From: Sulfitobacter sp. HGT1
GTDB lineage: Bacteria; Pseudomonadota; Alphaproteobacteria; Rhodobacterales; Rhodobacteraceae
Length of the DNA: 64,000 nt
Assembly: GCF_013282155.1 (NCBI RefSeq)
Contig: NZ_BLWI01000002.1
Location: 62,001 to 126,000, forward strand
Direction of reading: 5' to 3'
The notes beneath the pieces were generated by a model. It made no database searches. It was not told the origin of the DNA and saw only the letters and a list, made by a program, of their open reading frames with translations. Positions 8,925 to 17,923 of this stretch are shown one piece after another; within the stretch, counting starts at the first letter, position 1, and the number at the start of each line of letters is the position of its first letter. Made by a program: the position numbers and the translations under genes.

Positions 8925-9458
8925 TCACTGTTGGAGAACGCAGCGCAACTCGTTGTTACTGTTTGCGACCCTTAACCCCATGGTCCCCTGGTTCATCCAC
9001 CCAGAAGCGCCATCAAGTTCGCCATCGATGAAATTGATCGAATTGCGATCCGAATTCTCGTAGGTTCCGGCACTTTCTTGCAGTGTATACGTGCCGTTTT
9101 CTGCAAGTTCAAAATAGAATTGAAACATGTCAGACGGGTTTGTGCATTGGTATTCTCCGATAATCGCACCGCTTTCCGCCACCACATTCAGTGCCGCCCG
9201 CCTGATCAATGACGCAGGCGGATGCATATTGCTGCCACCTGGATTGACGTTTGCCGTGCCGTTGGGAAACGTCACCAGGCACATGCCCGCCATCTCTGAA
9301 ATGATCCTGCCGGTGGCACCCATTGTGTCTTTGACAATTGCGCCCTTTTCACAGGTTTCCATCGGTGATCCTATTTCACCTTCTGAAGAAGCTGTTGTCG
9401 CACCGGCGAATGCGATCAGTACTGCGATCATGTATTTTACAGTCATGGCTTTGCTCAT
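8925..9458 (-). CDS. Secreted protein of unknown function
   Basis: The product is 177 residues from the ATG at 9458, with a second ATG at 9443 (MTVKYMIAVLIAFAGATTAS) that gives a cleaner signal peptide; cleavage would fall near ATTASS. The mature part contains four cysteines (TCEKGAI, GMCLVTF, YQCTNPS, ELRCVLQQ), which could form two disulfides in the periplasm. The middle has short beta-like stretches such as YFELAENGTYTLQESAGTY. No family is recognised. It is followed on the upstream side by another secreted protein gene in the same direction (24 bp gap), suggesting a two-gene unit. Confidence 0.6.
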   Translation of the reverse strand: MSKAMTVKYMIAVLIAFAGATTASSEGEIGSPMETCEKGAIVKDTMGATGRIISEMAGMCLVTFPNGTANVNPGGSNMHPPASLIRRAALNVVAESGAIIGEYQCTNPSDMFQFYFELAENGTYTLQESAGTYENSDRNSINFIDGELDGASGWMNQGTMGLRVANSNNELRCVLQQ

Positions 9459-9482
9459 CTTATGGAAAAGGCTGTGATTAAT

Positions 9483-10013
9483 TTATTCCGCAGGAAAGAA
9501 AATCGAGAATTGACCGCTGGCAGTTTTGAACGGACCACGCTCTTGCGGCTTTTTGTAAATGTTTGGCCAAAAATCAGGGTAACCGGAAAAAATTGCTTCA
9601 ACCAAAAGTCCGGCATCTGTTCGTTCATAGGTGTTCAAAATGACGACCGCCCTTTCTTCAAGATCAAGCGTCGTCCAGCCGCCTTCGTTACCACGCTCTG
9701 TTATTTGGAAGTAGGCCCCTCCGACGCGCAATTCATTGGGTAAATTCCATACCGTAAATCTGACCATCACCTGCTTGTCGATGGCGTTTCCATCCAAAAG
9801 ATAGCCAATGACGTCGATCTCGTCGATGTAATCTGCCGCACTTGAAATTTCCCGACGCGACTGCGCACGTGCAAAGCTCGGCGATACAAGCAGCTCGACC
9901 TCTGATCCGTCCATTGTGAACGTCATGGTGTCAGTCGCGGTTTGCGCGCTGCCAGCAGTCCCGATGACGATCGCGATTGTGGCAATGGTTGCGCGAAGAA
10001 TGTGGAACATCAT
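9483..10013 (-). CDS. Secreted protein of unknown function
   Basis: A 176-residue protein with an N-terminal signal peptide (MMFHILRATIATIAIVIGTAGSAQ, cleavage near SAQ). AAGGAA lies ahead of the start. The mature part is acidic and lacks cysteines, with alternating hydrophobic residues in the centre (KQVMVRFTVWNLPNELRVGG) that suggest a beta-rich fold. It is the first gene of a leftward pair with the preceding secreted protein gene. About 212 bp separate it from a rightward gene at 10226, and this gap should contain divergent promoters. No function is recognised. Confidence 0.6.
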   Translation of the reverse strand: MMFHILRATIATIAIVIGTAGSAQTATDTMTFTMDGSEVELLVSPSFARAQSRREISSAADYIDEIDVIGYLLDGNAIDKQVMVRFTVWNLPNELRVGGAYFQITERGNEGGWTTLDLEERAVVILNTYERTDAGLLVEAIFSGYPDFWPNIYKKPQERGPFKTASGQFSIFFPAE

Positions 10014-10225
10014 TCTTATATTCCTTGGAATAGCGGTTCTGCCGAAATGGAAGAAAAATCACAGCAAGCATCGTAAGCGTGTTTCGTCTGGTAAACTTGC
10101 GCGTCCGCGTATCCCAGCTGCCTGACCTTGCCACATCGTTGGAACAAAACAACATACAATTGTGCAAAATGTGCTAAGCACACGCGAAACGCACAAAGTT
10201 TTCCCATCCTAGAAAGACCTGAAAA

Positions 10226-10807
10226 ATGTTTAAGAATATGGTGCTGCGTGGATTTTTCGCGGTTTGCTTCCTATCTGCTTCGCCGGTGGCTGCCGAACCG
10301 AACATCGCCTGTCGGTATGGCACAGCGGATGCCTGGGATCAGATCAGCCTTATGTATGTTGGCGCATGGAACATTGCGCACCATTCAGGCTTCGTCGTGG
10401 CGGGACCGATGACAATGCCATTTCCGGCAGACAGTGTTATTGATACGATGGGCATCGAGATGCTGCCAAGTGGCCAACTGGTCGGAACCCACCCTGAGGC
10501 ACAGCAACCCATCCCGTTTATCTGGGCGGATGAGCCACCTTGGCAGTTTGAGGCGGATGCCAGCAAAGATGGGTCCCCCGCGCCGCTTTTGTCGTCATCA
10601 GAGGTCGAGATGCTGATGGGGTGCGGTGTCGAAAAACTTGCGCGTCTGATCGGCCATACTCAGGCGACCATCGACGGTGTCCACATAGATATGACATTGC
10701 GACTGATGGTTGTTGGCCCTGACCAGATGTACGGCATATTTCACACCTCTGCCGTGTCCGGTGGGATACCTGTGAAAAGCTGGCGTGCGGTGACGTTGAC
10801 CCGTTGA
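10226..10807 (+). CDS. Secreted protein of unknown function
   Basis: A 193-residue protein with a signal peptide (MFKNMVLRGFFAVCFLSASPVAAEP, cleavage after VAA). Two cysteines remain in the mature part (NIACRYGTADAW and LMGCGVEKLARL). GTHPEAQQPIPFIWADEPPW is a proline/tryptophan-rich stretch in the centre. The C-terminal half carries a beta-like run, HIDMTLRLMVVGPDQMYGIF. It is the first of four rightward genes (10226-12580), all with a signal peptide or membrane segment. No family is recognised. Confidence 0.6.
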   Translation: MFKNMVLRGFFAVCFLSASPVAAEPNIACRYGTADAWDQISLMYVGAWNIAHHSGFVVAGPMTMPFPADSVIDTMGIEMLPSGQLVGTHPEAQQPIPFIWADEPPWQFEADASKDGSPAPLLSSSEVEMLMGCGVEKLARLIGHTQATIDGVHIDMTLRLMVVGPDQMYGIFHTSAVSGGIPVKSWRAVTLTR

Positions 10808-10829
10808 TTTTGTAAGCAAGGAAATACCA

Positions 10830-11543
10830 ATGAGCTATCAAAAGAGGTCTTTGGCCAGCTTTGCCTGGCACCGGCAAGGCTGGGTTTTTGCGATACTTGT
10901 CATCGCGGGCCTTGGCCTTGGAGCCTTCAAGGTTTCAGCCTACCAAACCGCGTCGCAGTTTGCCGCGGACGGCGTTCAAGTCATCGGTGAAGTCACGCAT
11001 ATGACGGACTACGCCACGACCAGAGGCAAATCACTGAGCGGTAGCAAGACATTTCGTATGTCATATACATTCGCCACACCGTCAGACCCCTATAACAATG
11101 GCATTCAAGACGTCAGCGAAGAGTTTTACGGGGCCCAGAAAGACGGGGGGCCAATCACCGTTTGGTACCTGCCATCTGATCCGACGTCGAACGCTGTCGA
11201 TCTGGAGAAGCTATCAAGCGGGTTCTGGCTGACGCTGGCGATTGCTGCGGGTGTGTTCCTTGCAGGGATGATTGGCCTTAATTTCAGCGTGACCCGCGCG
11301 CGCGCCTGCATCAAGCTGCGCGAGACCGGGGACGCCTTGGTCGCCACGGTAACCGATCATGTTGCCGAGGGGAAAAAGAAGATTAACGGCCATTTTCAAT
11401 GGCGTGACGCTGATGGGCTGGAGGGGCGCAGCCTGACGGCGGCATTGGCCGATTTGCCGCCGGTTGGATCATCCATCACTGTTTTCGCCGATCCCGCACG
11501 TCGGCTGAAACCCGTCTGGGAAGGCGATATCGGAAGCCGCTGA
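10830..11543 (+). CDS. DUF3592-like membrane protein
   Basis: A 237-residue protein with two membrane segments, about residues 18-38 (GWVFAILVIAGLGLGAFKVS) and 134-154 (GFWLTLAIAAGVFLAGMIGL). Between them is a domain of about 95 residues with the DUF3592 pattern: a GEVTHM segment, a YTFATPS strand, then ITVWYLPSDPTSNAVD, the typical end of this domain. A second soluble domain follows the second helix. AAGGAA precedes the ATG. It lies 22 bp after the previous secreted-protein gene. DUF3592 has no assigned biochemical role. Confidence 0.72.
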   Translation: MSYQKRSLASFAWHRQGWVFAILVIAGLGLGAFKVSAYQTASQFAADGVQVIGEVTHMTDYATTRGKSLSGSKTFRMSYTFATPSDPYNNGIQDVSEEFYGAQKDGGPITVWYLPSDPTSNAVDLEKLSSGFWLTLAIAAGVFLAGMIGLNFSVTRARACIKLRETGDALVATVTDHVAEGKKKINGHFQWRDADGLEGRSLTAALADLPPVGSSITVFADPARRLKPVWEGDIGSR

Positions 11544-11596
11544 ACGTTATTTAAGAACAAGGCCATGACGCATTCAGGCCGCAACATGGAGATAAG

Positions 11597-12106
11597 ATGG
11601 TGATCAACTTTAATCCGAAATTATCCGCGAAAATCTGCTTTGCAACCTTCCTCTTTCTCGGGTCACCCTTGGTGGCCGACGAAATTCCGATGCCGATGTC
11701 AGAAGCCGACCTGCGGACTTTGGTCCCCTTTGGCGCAGAGGCGTCCTTGAAATACGCAGAGTGCGAGAAAAAGTCATACCCGACCTGCACCTATATCTGG
11801 GGTGTACCTGACAGTGCCGATGCCCTGCGCGTGCAGATGGGCGGCAAACCTGATGGCGACAAGCTCATGACGATCTTTGCACAGGCGAAGAGCGCGCAGG
11901 ATTTTGACCGCGTGCTTTCCACCTACAAAGATGCGGTGCCCCTAGAGTATCTGGGGGTGGCAGCTGTCTGGTCCGAGGCCCGCGACCAGCTTTCCCTGAT
12001 CACAGACGATTACATGGTCATTCATGTCAATGTTGAGATCCCGGAATTGGAGGACACCAAGGCCGTTGCGACGCAGGTCGCGGCTTATCTGCTGGCCGCA
12101 AGGTGA
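11597..12106 (+). CDS. Secreted protein of unknown function
   Basis: A 169-residue protein with a signal peptide ending near PLVADE and a GGAGAT ribosome-binding site. The mature part contains two close cysteines (YAECEKKSYPTCTYIWG), probably a disulfide, and a largely helical remainder with KSAQDFDRVLSTYKDAVPLE. No family is recognised. It lies third in the four-gene rightward run and is 53 bp from the DUF3592-like gene. Confidence 0.6.
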   Translation: MVINFNPKLSAKICFATFLFLGSPLVADEIPMPMSEADLRTLVPFGAEASLKYAECEKKSYPTCTYIWGVPDSADALRVQMGGKPDGDKLMTIFAQAKSAQDFDRVLSTYKDAVPLEYLGVAAVWSEARDQLSLITDDYMVIHVNVEIPELEDTKAVATQVAAYLLAAR

Positions 12107-12214
12107 CGCGCTCACTACCGACTTCTTGGCTGATAGGTTCGCGCGTGATGCATCTGCATCGATGCGAAAACATCAGCCCTACCGACATCGACTTTGTAAC
12201 TTAGGGAATTAACA

Positions 12215-12580
12215 ATGATCTCTCGACTTTCCATCGCACTTTGCCTCTTGCCCGCATTTGCGACTGCGCAGGATGCAGTTCTGCCTGACTGGGTACCCGC
12301 TGGCATCGTTCTGCCCGACCCGTATGACATTAGCCAGACTATGACGATCGGGTCGACTAATCTGCTCATCGTCAGTGTTTCTGACGACCCAAGTGGCATG
12401 ATCCCGGAATGGCAAACTGTTCTTGCGGATGCTGGCTATGCTCTCGATACCAGCATGTTGTTCGAGCAGCGGTTGCTGTTTAGCGGCAATGGCCTGGAGA
12501 GCGCGCAGATTGTGACGCGTGTTGCCGATGATGCGGACGGGTTTGAGATTCAAATCGACGCGAAGCGGGATTCGGAGTGA
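12215..12580 (+). CDS. Small secreted protein of unknown function
   Basis: A 121-residue protein with a short signal peptide (MISRLSIALCLLPAFATAQ). AGGGAA sits ahead of the ATG. The mature protein has no cysteine and begins with a proline-rich acidic stretch, DAVLPDWVPAGIVLPDPYD. No family is recognised. It ends the rightward run, and its stop is 77 bp from the stop of the large leftward VWA-protein gene, so the two converge. Confidence 0.58.
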   Translation: MISRLSIALCLLPAFATAQDAVLPDWVPAGIVLPDPYDISQTMTIGSTNLLIVSVSDDPSGMIPEWQTVLADAGYALDTSMLFEQRLLFSGNGLESAQIVTRVADDADGFEIQIDAKRDSE

Positions 12581-12657
12581 CACTGGATCTGATCCGCGTT
12601 GGTGAATGACGGTCGACGTGATTGGTGCTCTTGATACCGCACCCATGAGAAAACCTG

Positions 12658-15600
12658 TCACTCGGTCAGATCAATCACACTTTCTGTTCCTGCCAATATA
12701 TCGACCGAAAGTGGCGCGTCGCGCCCCTCGACAACAACTGTATAGCGCCCAGCAGCCAACGGCAGAGCATCGCCGCCAACGGTGCCTATCGTCTCGGTTC
12801 CGTCTGCGGCTTGCACACGGAACTGTTTTTGACTGACGTCGAGCAGCGCACGCTCAAGGGCATCACTGTCTGACACGTTGATATATTGCCCACGCCCGAC
12901 ACGCGCCCAATCAGTGAATGTCGCGGACAAGGCCTGATCGTCGATCGCAAAGCCGACAATGTCGATCCGCACAGCGATGCCTTGCTCAGCGAGGTCGCTG
13001 ATCACTTGTTCCGGGTCCCCTTCACAGGTTTCTTCGCCATCTGTCAGAATGACGATACGCGGGACACCTACGGCATTTGCCAAATCCGCGCCAGCCTGCG
13101 CCAGTGCGGCCGCGATCGGCGTCCGCGCGTTGTTCTGCGGAACGATCGTAGCAAGCATGTCGGTGAATTCATTTGGCGACCTGCGTGATATGGGAGCCAG
13201 CAGTTCTGTGTCGCAGGCATCGGGTGCTATTCCAAAGCGCCGCAACCCAATCGCAATGCCGCGCGCATTGGCTTGCTGCGCAAGAGGGGCAAGTGCCGTC
13301 TGCGCGATTTGGTAGCGGCGTTTGCCATCGATACGTTGCAGCATGGAACCTGACGTATCCATCAAGATCAAAACACTGGAAGTGGTGCGTTGGTCGCTGT
13401 TTTCTTCGGCGGGCATCTCAAACGCACGCAGGCTTCCTTCAGGCGCTGGCACAAATGGGCCAAACGAAATGCTGATTTGAAACGGCTTCGGGCCACGCAT
13501 CTTGTCTACGGCACGCGCGAACCCTTGGCTGAAATCAGCCTGCGTCGAGATGTATTGATAGAAGCCACCGCTTGCGCGGGCCCAATTCTCCATCAGGTCG
13601 CGTTCGCGGTCAGGGTTGCGGCCAAACGCGCCCGTCGATGGAATGGCCAGCGCACCAATGCGTGGGCGCACGTCGCTTAGGGTTTGCCACAGGGGCAAAT
13701 CCCTGTTTGTGGCCGCGTCAGTAATCAAGATAATGCCACGCACACCATCGAGGTCCTTCAGTGCACCACCCGCCTGCACCAAGGCAGCCTCTGCATTGCT
13801 GGAATCGCCAGTGGCGGTTTCATTTCCCAACCTGCGAATAAGGAGCTCCGGGTCGCCCAGCAAACTGCCCCCCAGCAGAGAGCCGCCAAAAGGCAGAAAC
13901 CCAATCAGGTCCCGATCAGGGTTTGCCAACAAGGCGATATCGCGTAGCGCCCGGTCCATCGCGGGTTTGTAAGGCACCGTCGATCCGCTGGTGTCCCAAA
14001 CAATGGCGATCGGGCGAAGCGGCTCTTCTACCCGCAAATCATAGGGGAGATTTTCATCGATCGGTGCAAGATAGAGCGGCATTGGCAACCCGCGCGCTTC
14101 AGCCTCGACCTCGGTGGCGCGCCTGAGTGCGACGACATTGCCATTGGTGTCAAAAAGGCTGGGATGTGCGCCACCCTGCTGCTTTGTATCAAGCGTCACA
14201 CGCAATTCGCCTGCACCAACTGGCGGGGTGATACCCCACCAATCGGCGTTCACCCCGCGCTGTACGGATGACGCAACCTTGTCGTCTTGTTCCAGGGCCA
14301 CAGCCAAAGCAACTGTCGCACCGCCTGCGGGGGCCGGAAGCACAGTTGGCGTAACGGCATTGTCGCGCTCATATGCAGAGGCTTGCGAAAACTCGCCCCA
14401 TTCGCCCAGAATTGAGGGCAGCCGTGATGTTGACGCGGCTTCCCAGACGCGGATCTGCTCGGGGATACGGAGATAGTCAGCCGTGGTTTTCGTCGACATG
14501 TCAAATCGAAGATACCGCGCCCAAATGGGCTGCGCAAAATCAATTCTGGTGCCGCCCTGCCCGGCGGACGTCCATTTTGCGACCTCCACCCAGGGACCCA
14601 AAGGACCTTCAACGCTTGCACTGATCGTAATCGCATCAGTGGTGCCGGCATTCGGGGCGGCCATCGTTTCGCTGTCCAGCGTCCAGTCGATTGCCAATAC
14701 ACTTGCGGCCCGCGAATGATGAAACCCCAACACGGCTGAAATGCGGTCAACATCACGCACCAGACTTGGCCGTGTATCTCCATCCAATAACAGTTCGCGG
14801 TCCCAATCCGTTCCAATCTGGCCTGCGGGGTCGGCCCAAACGACCTGACCACCGAAAGCAGGATCTGCGATATTCAGGGGCGACCCGCCCTCCGGGCTCC
14901 ATCCCGGAACGGCAACTGCCTTGAACTCGCCCAACCGGACTGGCGAGAGGTTGTTGTTGTCGTTCGTCCAACTTGACAAGGGAACAAGCCGCAACGCCCG
15001 CGCTGAAACAGTCTGATCAAAAACAAATCCTTGTTCGACTTGATCAGCCTTCAGCGTGGCGCGCAGGACCTCGGCGAATGTGACACCGTCTGCGCTGGCT
15101 TCAACAAAAAAGCCCTTCAACGTCCGGCTGGCACCCGGTGCGCCGCGCGGGGTCAAAAGCAGACCTGCCAAAGGCACGATATCGTCACCGCCAAGATCAA
15201 AGTTGAACAGGGGCCCGTTTTCGACATGCCGGAATCCGAATTCTTCGCTGGCAATTGCAAGCCCGTCGATCAGCGCGTTTGCGCCGCGCGCCTTGTCAGG
15301 GTCTCGCCCGTCCAAGTCGCCACCATCGAGTGCCACAATCCGTCCGCCAAGTTGCGCAGATGCCATATTCAGACCGCCAAGCAATGGCTCCGGCACGGCG
15401 AAAGCCCGTTTAGGAGATTGCACGGGAACAAGTGGCGTCGGCACAAAAACCTGAGAGATAACGCCGCGACCACCCCCGTTTTTCAGGTCCAGATGAACCC
15501 TTATTTCGCTTTCTCCAAGTTCTGGTGGCGCGATGAGTTCGGTTTTGACCAAGGCACGGCCATTCCCCTGATCGGTAATTTCAAGCGCACTGATTGCCCA

Positions 15601-17922
15601 ATTGGGTTCTGACGCCGCAAGCGTGGCCGACAAAGAGGCCAAGGCATCATAGCCGTCAATCGAAAATGCGAGGGGGAGATGCTGTTCGAACCCTTCGACA
15701 AATGATTTGGGAACCGGGGGCGCGGCATCAATGGTGATCGCAAGCTGGCTTTGTGGCAAGGGCGCACCCTGTTCGCCTGCCGCCTGCCCCGTTGGTGCAA
15801 TAACATAGTCGGTTGGGTTTCCGGTGCGGGAGCCTTTCGAATTTTGCTCTAGAAAGACAATGTGATCGCCCTTCGCCAAATCATCATAAACCAGGCAAGT
15901 CCCTTGGTCCGTCCTTTCCAGCGACGTTCGACGGACATCCCGTCCGTCTGCTCCCTGGACAGAGACTGTAATCTCTGCGGGCAGCTCGCAAAATCGCAGG
16001 TCTGCACCTTTTGATACAATGCGGAGCCGATAAGCATCGCGATCCTGCTGCACGATGCCAACGCTGCCGACAAGCCGACCATCTTCGGGCCAGTTTTCCG
16101 CAGAATGGGCATAGTCGTTTGGCTCGCGATCCCTGAGCGGACCGAACGGTTGGTCAGAGGGACGCAGCGCGATCGCGTAGTCATCAAGTCCGGAAATGCC
16201 GCCGGCCGTCTTGATCTCGATTTCGTAGTCACCGGCCTGATAGGCACGGGTGTAATCCATGGTGGATTGGCCGCCCGTCAAGAGCTTGCGAAAAACTTCG
16301 CCGCCTTCGGCCCGCATATAGACAGAAATGGTTTCCCCAAGCGGCGGTGAAACGCGCAGGTTCAACCACTCGGTCGATCGCACCGAAAATCTGAAAACAT
16401 CCCGATCACCCGGGTCAAGTTGTCCGCGCAGGCTTTGGCCGATGACAAGTCGCTGGGCATCATCGTTCGGCTCGATTTCCACATCGTCGCGCCTCGGACC
16501 TTGCGAAAGAATGCGCAAGCTATACGGCCCCTCACCTTCGACTTTCACGGTGTAGCGCCCGGGGATCATATAGAGGTTGGAAATTCTTTGCAGATCGGTG
16601 TTGTTGCCGTGCCGCTCAGCGATCACTTCATTGGAAACATCATAGACGGTGAAGCGGCTGACACCCGCACCGTCCGCTTGCAGCCGCCATAACTGGGCGG
16701 GGTCATCCAGATGGAATTGAAAGAAATCACTGTCATCATTAATAAGGTTTCCGGTAGCGGGGGTCTGCAGAGGCCAAATGGTGGCCGTTGCCAGCGTGTC
16801 ATTTGGTTCGATTTTCTCGCCGTCCTGCGGAGTTGGATAGGGAAAATATGAAATTTCGTATTTCGTGCCCGCGTCTCCCGATAACGAAAGAACGAGGTCC
16901 TCCTTTGCGACGATTGGCGCGATGTCCGCTGCGCTTCTGGCACTCCCTGACTTGACAGATGTGCCCGCAGTGGTGCGCAGCTCATAGTCGATTTTCTGCC
17001 CCTCATGTGCCGTCAGCAGCAGCCGGTAACTGGCGGGACCAGCAGGAAGCATAAAGGTATCTGTGTCACGCTGCGATCCGCGCGCATCAATTTGGCCAGA
17101 AACTGTGCCGCCGTTGGGCAGTGCCCGTGGCATGTCTGGCGTATCATCAGGTTCGCTTGCTGACTCCGGTTTGGCGGCCAGGGCCAATTGTGCGACCCAA
17201 GGCGTGCCCGGTGCCCCGGAGAAGCAAAGCTGATAGCTATCCACAATGATCCCGCTGACCTGCCAAACAGGTGCAGCTTTGGCGCGCAGATGTTTGACAC
17301 CCGCAATATCCTGTATCCAGACCGTAAGGGCCGCGCCTTTGGGTGCCCAGACTGCCAAATCAGCAGCGCCGTCGGGCAGTGCGAAGCAGGCTGCGTCATC
17401 AGAAACCTCTCCCTGCCAAAGCCCGACAGCCAAACCCGTGTTCTCAGTGGTTGTTTGGGTCGCATTTTGGGTTTCGAACCGCAGTCGATAGTTCCCTTGT
17501 CCCGCAATCAATGGCGTGACGCCCAGAATATATTCGCCTGCCTCCAACATGAGCGGCCCGATCTGCGCCGATACGTCGTCACGCGTGCTTGGCGCAGCGC
17601 CCGACTGTGAAACGTCCGTGCGACGCGTCACCTCGTCTGCGTCATTCCGTTCGATGCCAATGAAACCGATGGCACCGCCCGTATCCCCAAGCCCGTCAAC
17701 GCGCGCCGAAAAAAGCGACAAGGCATCATCCGGAGAGACGGTGAAAAGCCACAGGTCTTGCATCCCATCTGATAAGTCGCCTGATAATTCGGCCAAATTG
17801 GGCGCAATCGTCGGAATGCCAACCAGCGTCAAATTGTCTTGGATATCGGATGCGGCAGGCTTAGCGTAGGATAGTTGGAAAAGAATTGTTATCGACAAGA
17901 ATTTTAGAAAAGGTATTTTCAC
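12658..17922 (-). CDS. Very large secreted PPC / discoidin-like / double-VWA protein
   Basis: The product is 1754 residues and starts at a GTG (17920-17922) with GGGGAGG six bases upstream. A signal peptide (KIPFLKFLSITILFQLSYAK) leads it. At least four PPC-like beta modules begin with EPDD or EPND at about residues 256, 372, 482 and 600. Two discoidin (F5/8C)-like ends occur near 985 (ARALRLVPLSSW) and 1140 (ARYLRFDMS). Two von Willebrand A domains start near 1305 and 1515; each has DTSGS, and the second has an intact metal site with later T and D (ILTDGEETCEGD). The first has a serine where the MIDAS threonine is expected. A short beta-rich tail ends the protein. It probably acts outside the inner membrane as an adhesion or scaffold protein; the function is unknown. 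Confidence 0.85.
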   Translation of the reverse strand: MKIPFLKFLSITILFQLSYAKPAASDIQDNLTLVGIPTIAPNLAELSGDLSDGMQDLWLFTVSPDDALSLFSARVDGLGDTGGAIGFIGIERNDADEVTRRTDVSQSGAAPSTRDDVSAQIGPLMLEAGEYILGVTPLIAGQGNYRLRFETQNATQTTTENTGLAVGLWQGEVSDDAACFALPDGAADLAVWAPKGAALTVWIQDIAGVKHLRAKAAPVWQVSGIIVDSYQLCFSGAPGTPWVAQLALAAKPESASEPDDTPDMPRALPNGGTVSGQIDARGSQRDTDTFMLPAGPASYRLLLTAHEGQKIDYELRTTAGTSVKSGSARSAADIAPIVAKEDLVLSLSGDAGTKYEISYFPYPTPQDGEKIEPNDTLATATIWPLQTPATGNLINDDSDFFQFHLDDPAQLWRLQADGAGVSRFTVYDVSNEVIAERHGNNTDLQRISNLYMIPGRYTVKVEGEGPYSLRILSQGPRRDDVEIEPNDDAQRLVIGQSLRGQLDPGDRDVFRFSVRSTEWLNLRVSPPLGETISVYMRAEGGEVFRKLLTGGQSTMDYTRAYQAGDYEIEIKTAGGISGLDDYAIALRPSDQPFGPLRDREPNDYAHSAENWPEDGRLVGSVGIVQQDRDAYRLRIVSKGADLRFCELPAEITVSVQGADGRDVRRTSLERTDQGTCLVYDDLAKGDHIVFLEQNSKGSRTGNPTDYVIAPTGQAAGEQGAPLPQSQLAITIDAAPPVPKSFVEGFEQHLPLAFSIDGYDALASLSATLAASEPNWAISALEITDQGNGRALVKTELIAPPELGESEIRVHLDLKNGGGRGVISQVFVPTPLVPVQSPKRAFAVPEPLLGGLNMASAQLGGRIVALDGGDLDGRDPDKARGANALIDGLAIASEEFGFRHVENGPLFNFDLGGDDIVPLAGLLLTPRGAPGASRTLKGFFVEASADGVTFAEVLRATLKADQVEQGFVFDQTVSARALRLVPLSSWTNDNNNLSPVRLGEFKAVAVPGWSPEGGSPLNIADPAFGGQVVWADPAGQIGTDWDRELLLDGDTRPSLVRDVDRISAVLGFHHSRAASVLAIDWTLDSETMAAPNAGTTDAITISASVEGPLGPWVEVAKWTSAGQGGTRIDFAQPIWARYLRFDMSTKTTADYLRIPEQIRVWEAASTSRLPSILGEWGEFSQASAYERDNAVTPTVLPAPAGGATVALAVALEQDDKVASSVQRGVNADWWGITPPVGAGELRVTLDTKQQGGAHPSLFDTNGNVVALRRATEVEAEARGLPMPLYLAPIDENLPYDLRVEEPLRPIAIVWDTSGSTVPYKPAMDRALRDIALLANPDRDLIGFLPFGGSLLGGSLLGDPELLIRRLGNETATGDSSNAEAALVQAGGALKDLDGVRGIILITDAATNRDLPLWQTLSDVRPRIGALAIPSTGAFGRNPDRERDLMENWARASGGFYQYISTQADFSQGFARAVDKMRGPKPFQISISFGPFVPAPEGSLRAFEMPAEENSDQRTTSSVLILMDTSGSMLQRIDGKRRYQIAQTALAPLAQQANARGIAIGLRRFGIAPDACDTELLAPISRRSPNEFTDMLATIVPQNNARTPIAAALAQAGADLANAVGVPRIVILTDGEETCEGDPEQVISDLAEQGIAVRIDIVGFAIDDQALSATFTDWARVGRGQYINVSDSDALERALLDVSQKQFRVQAADGTETIGTVGGDALPLAAGRYTVVVEGRDAPLSVDILAGTESVIDLTE

Positions 17923-17923
17923 A

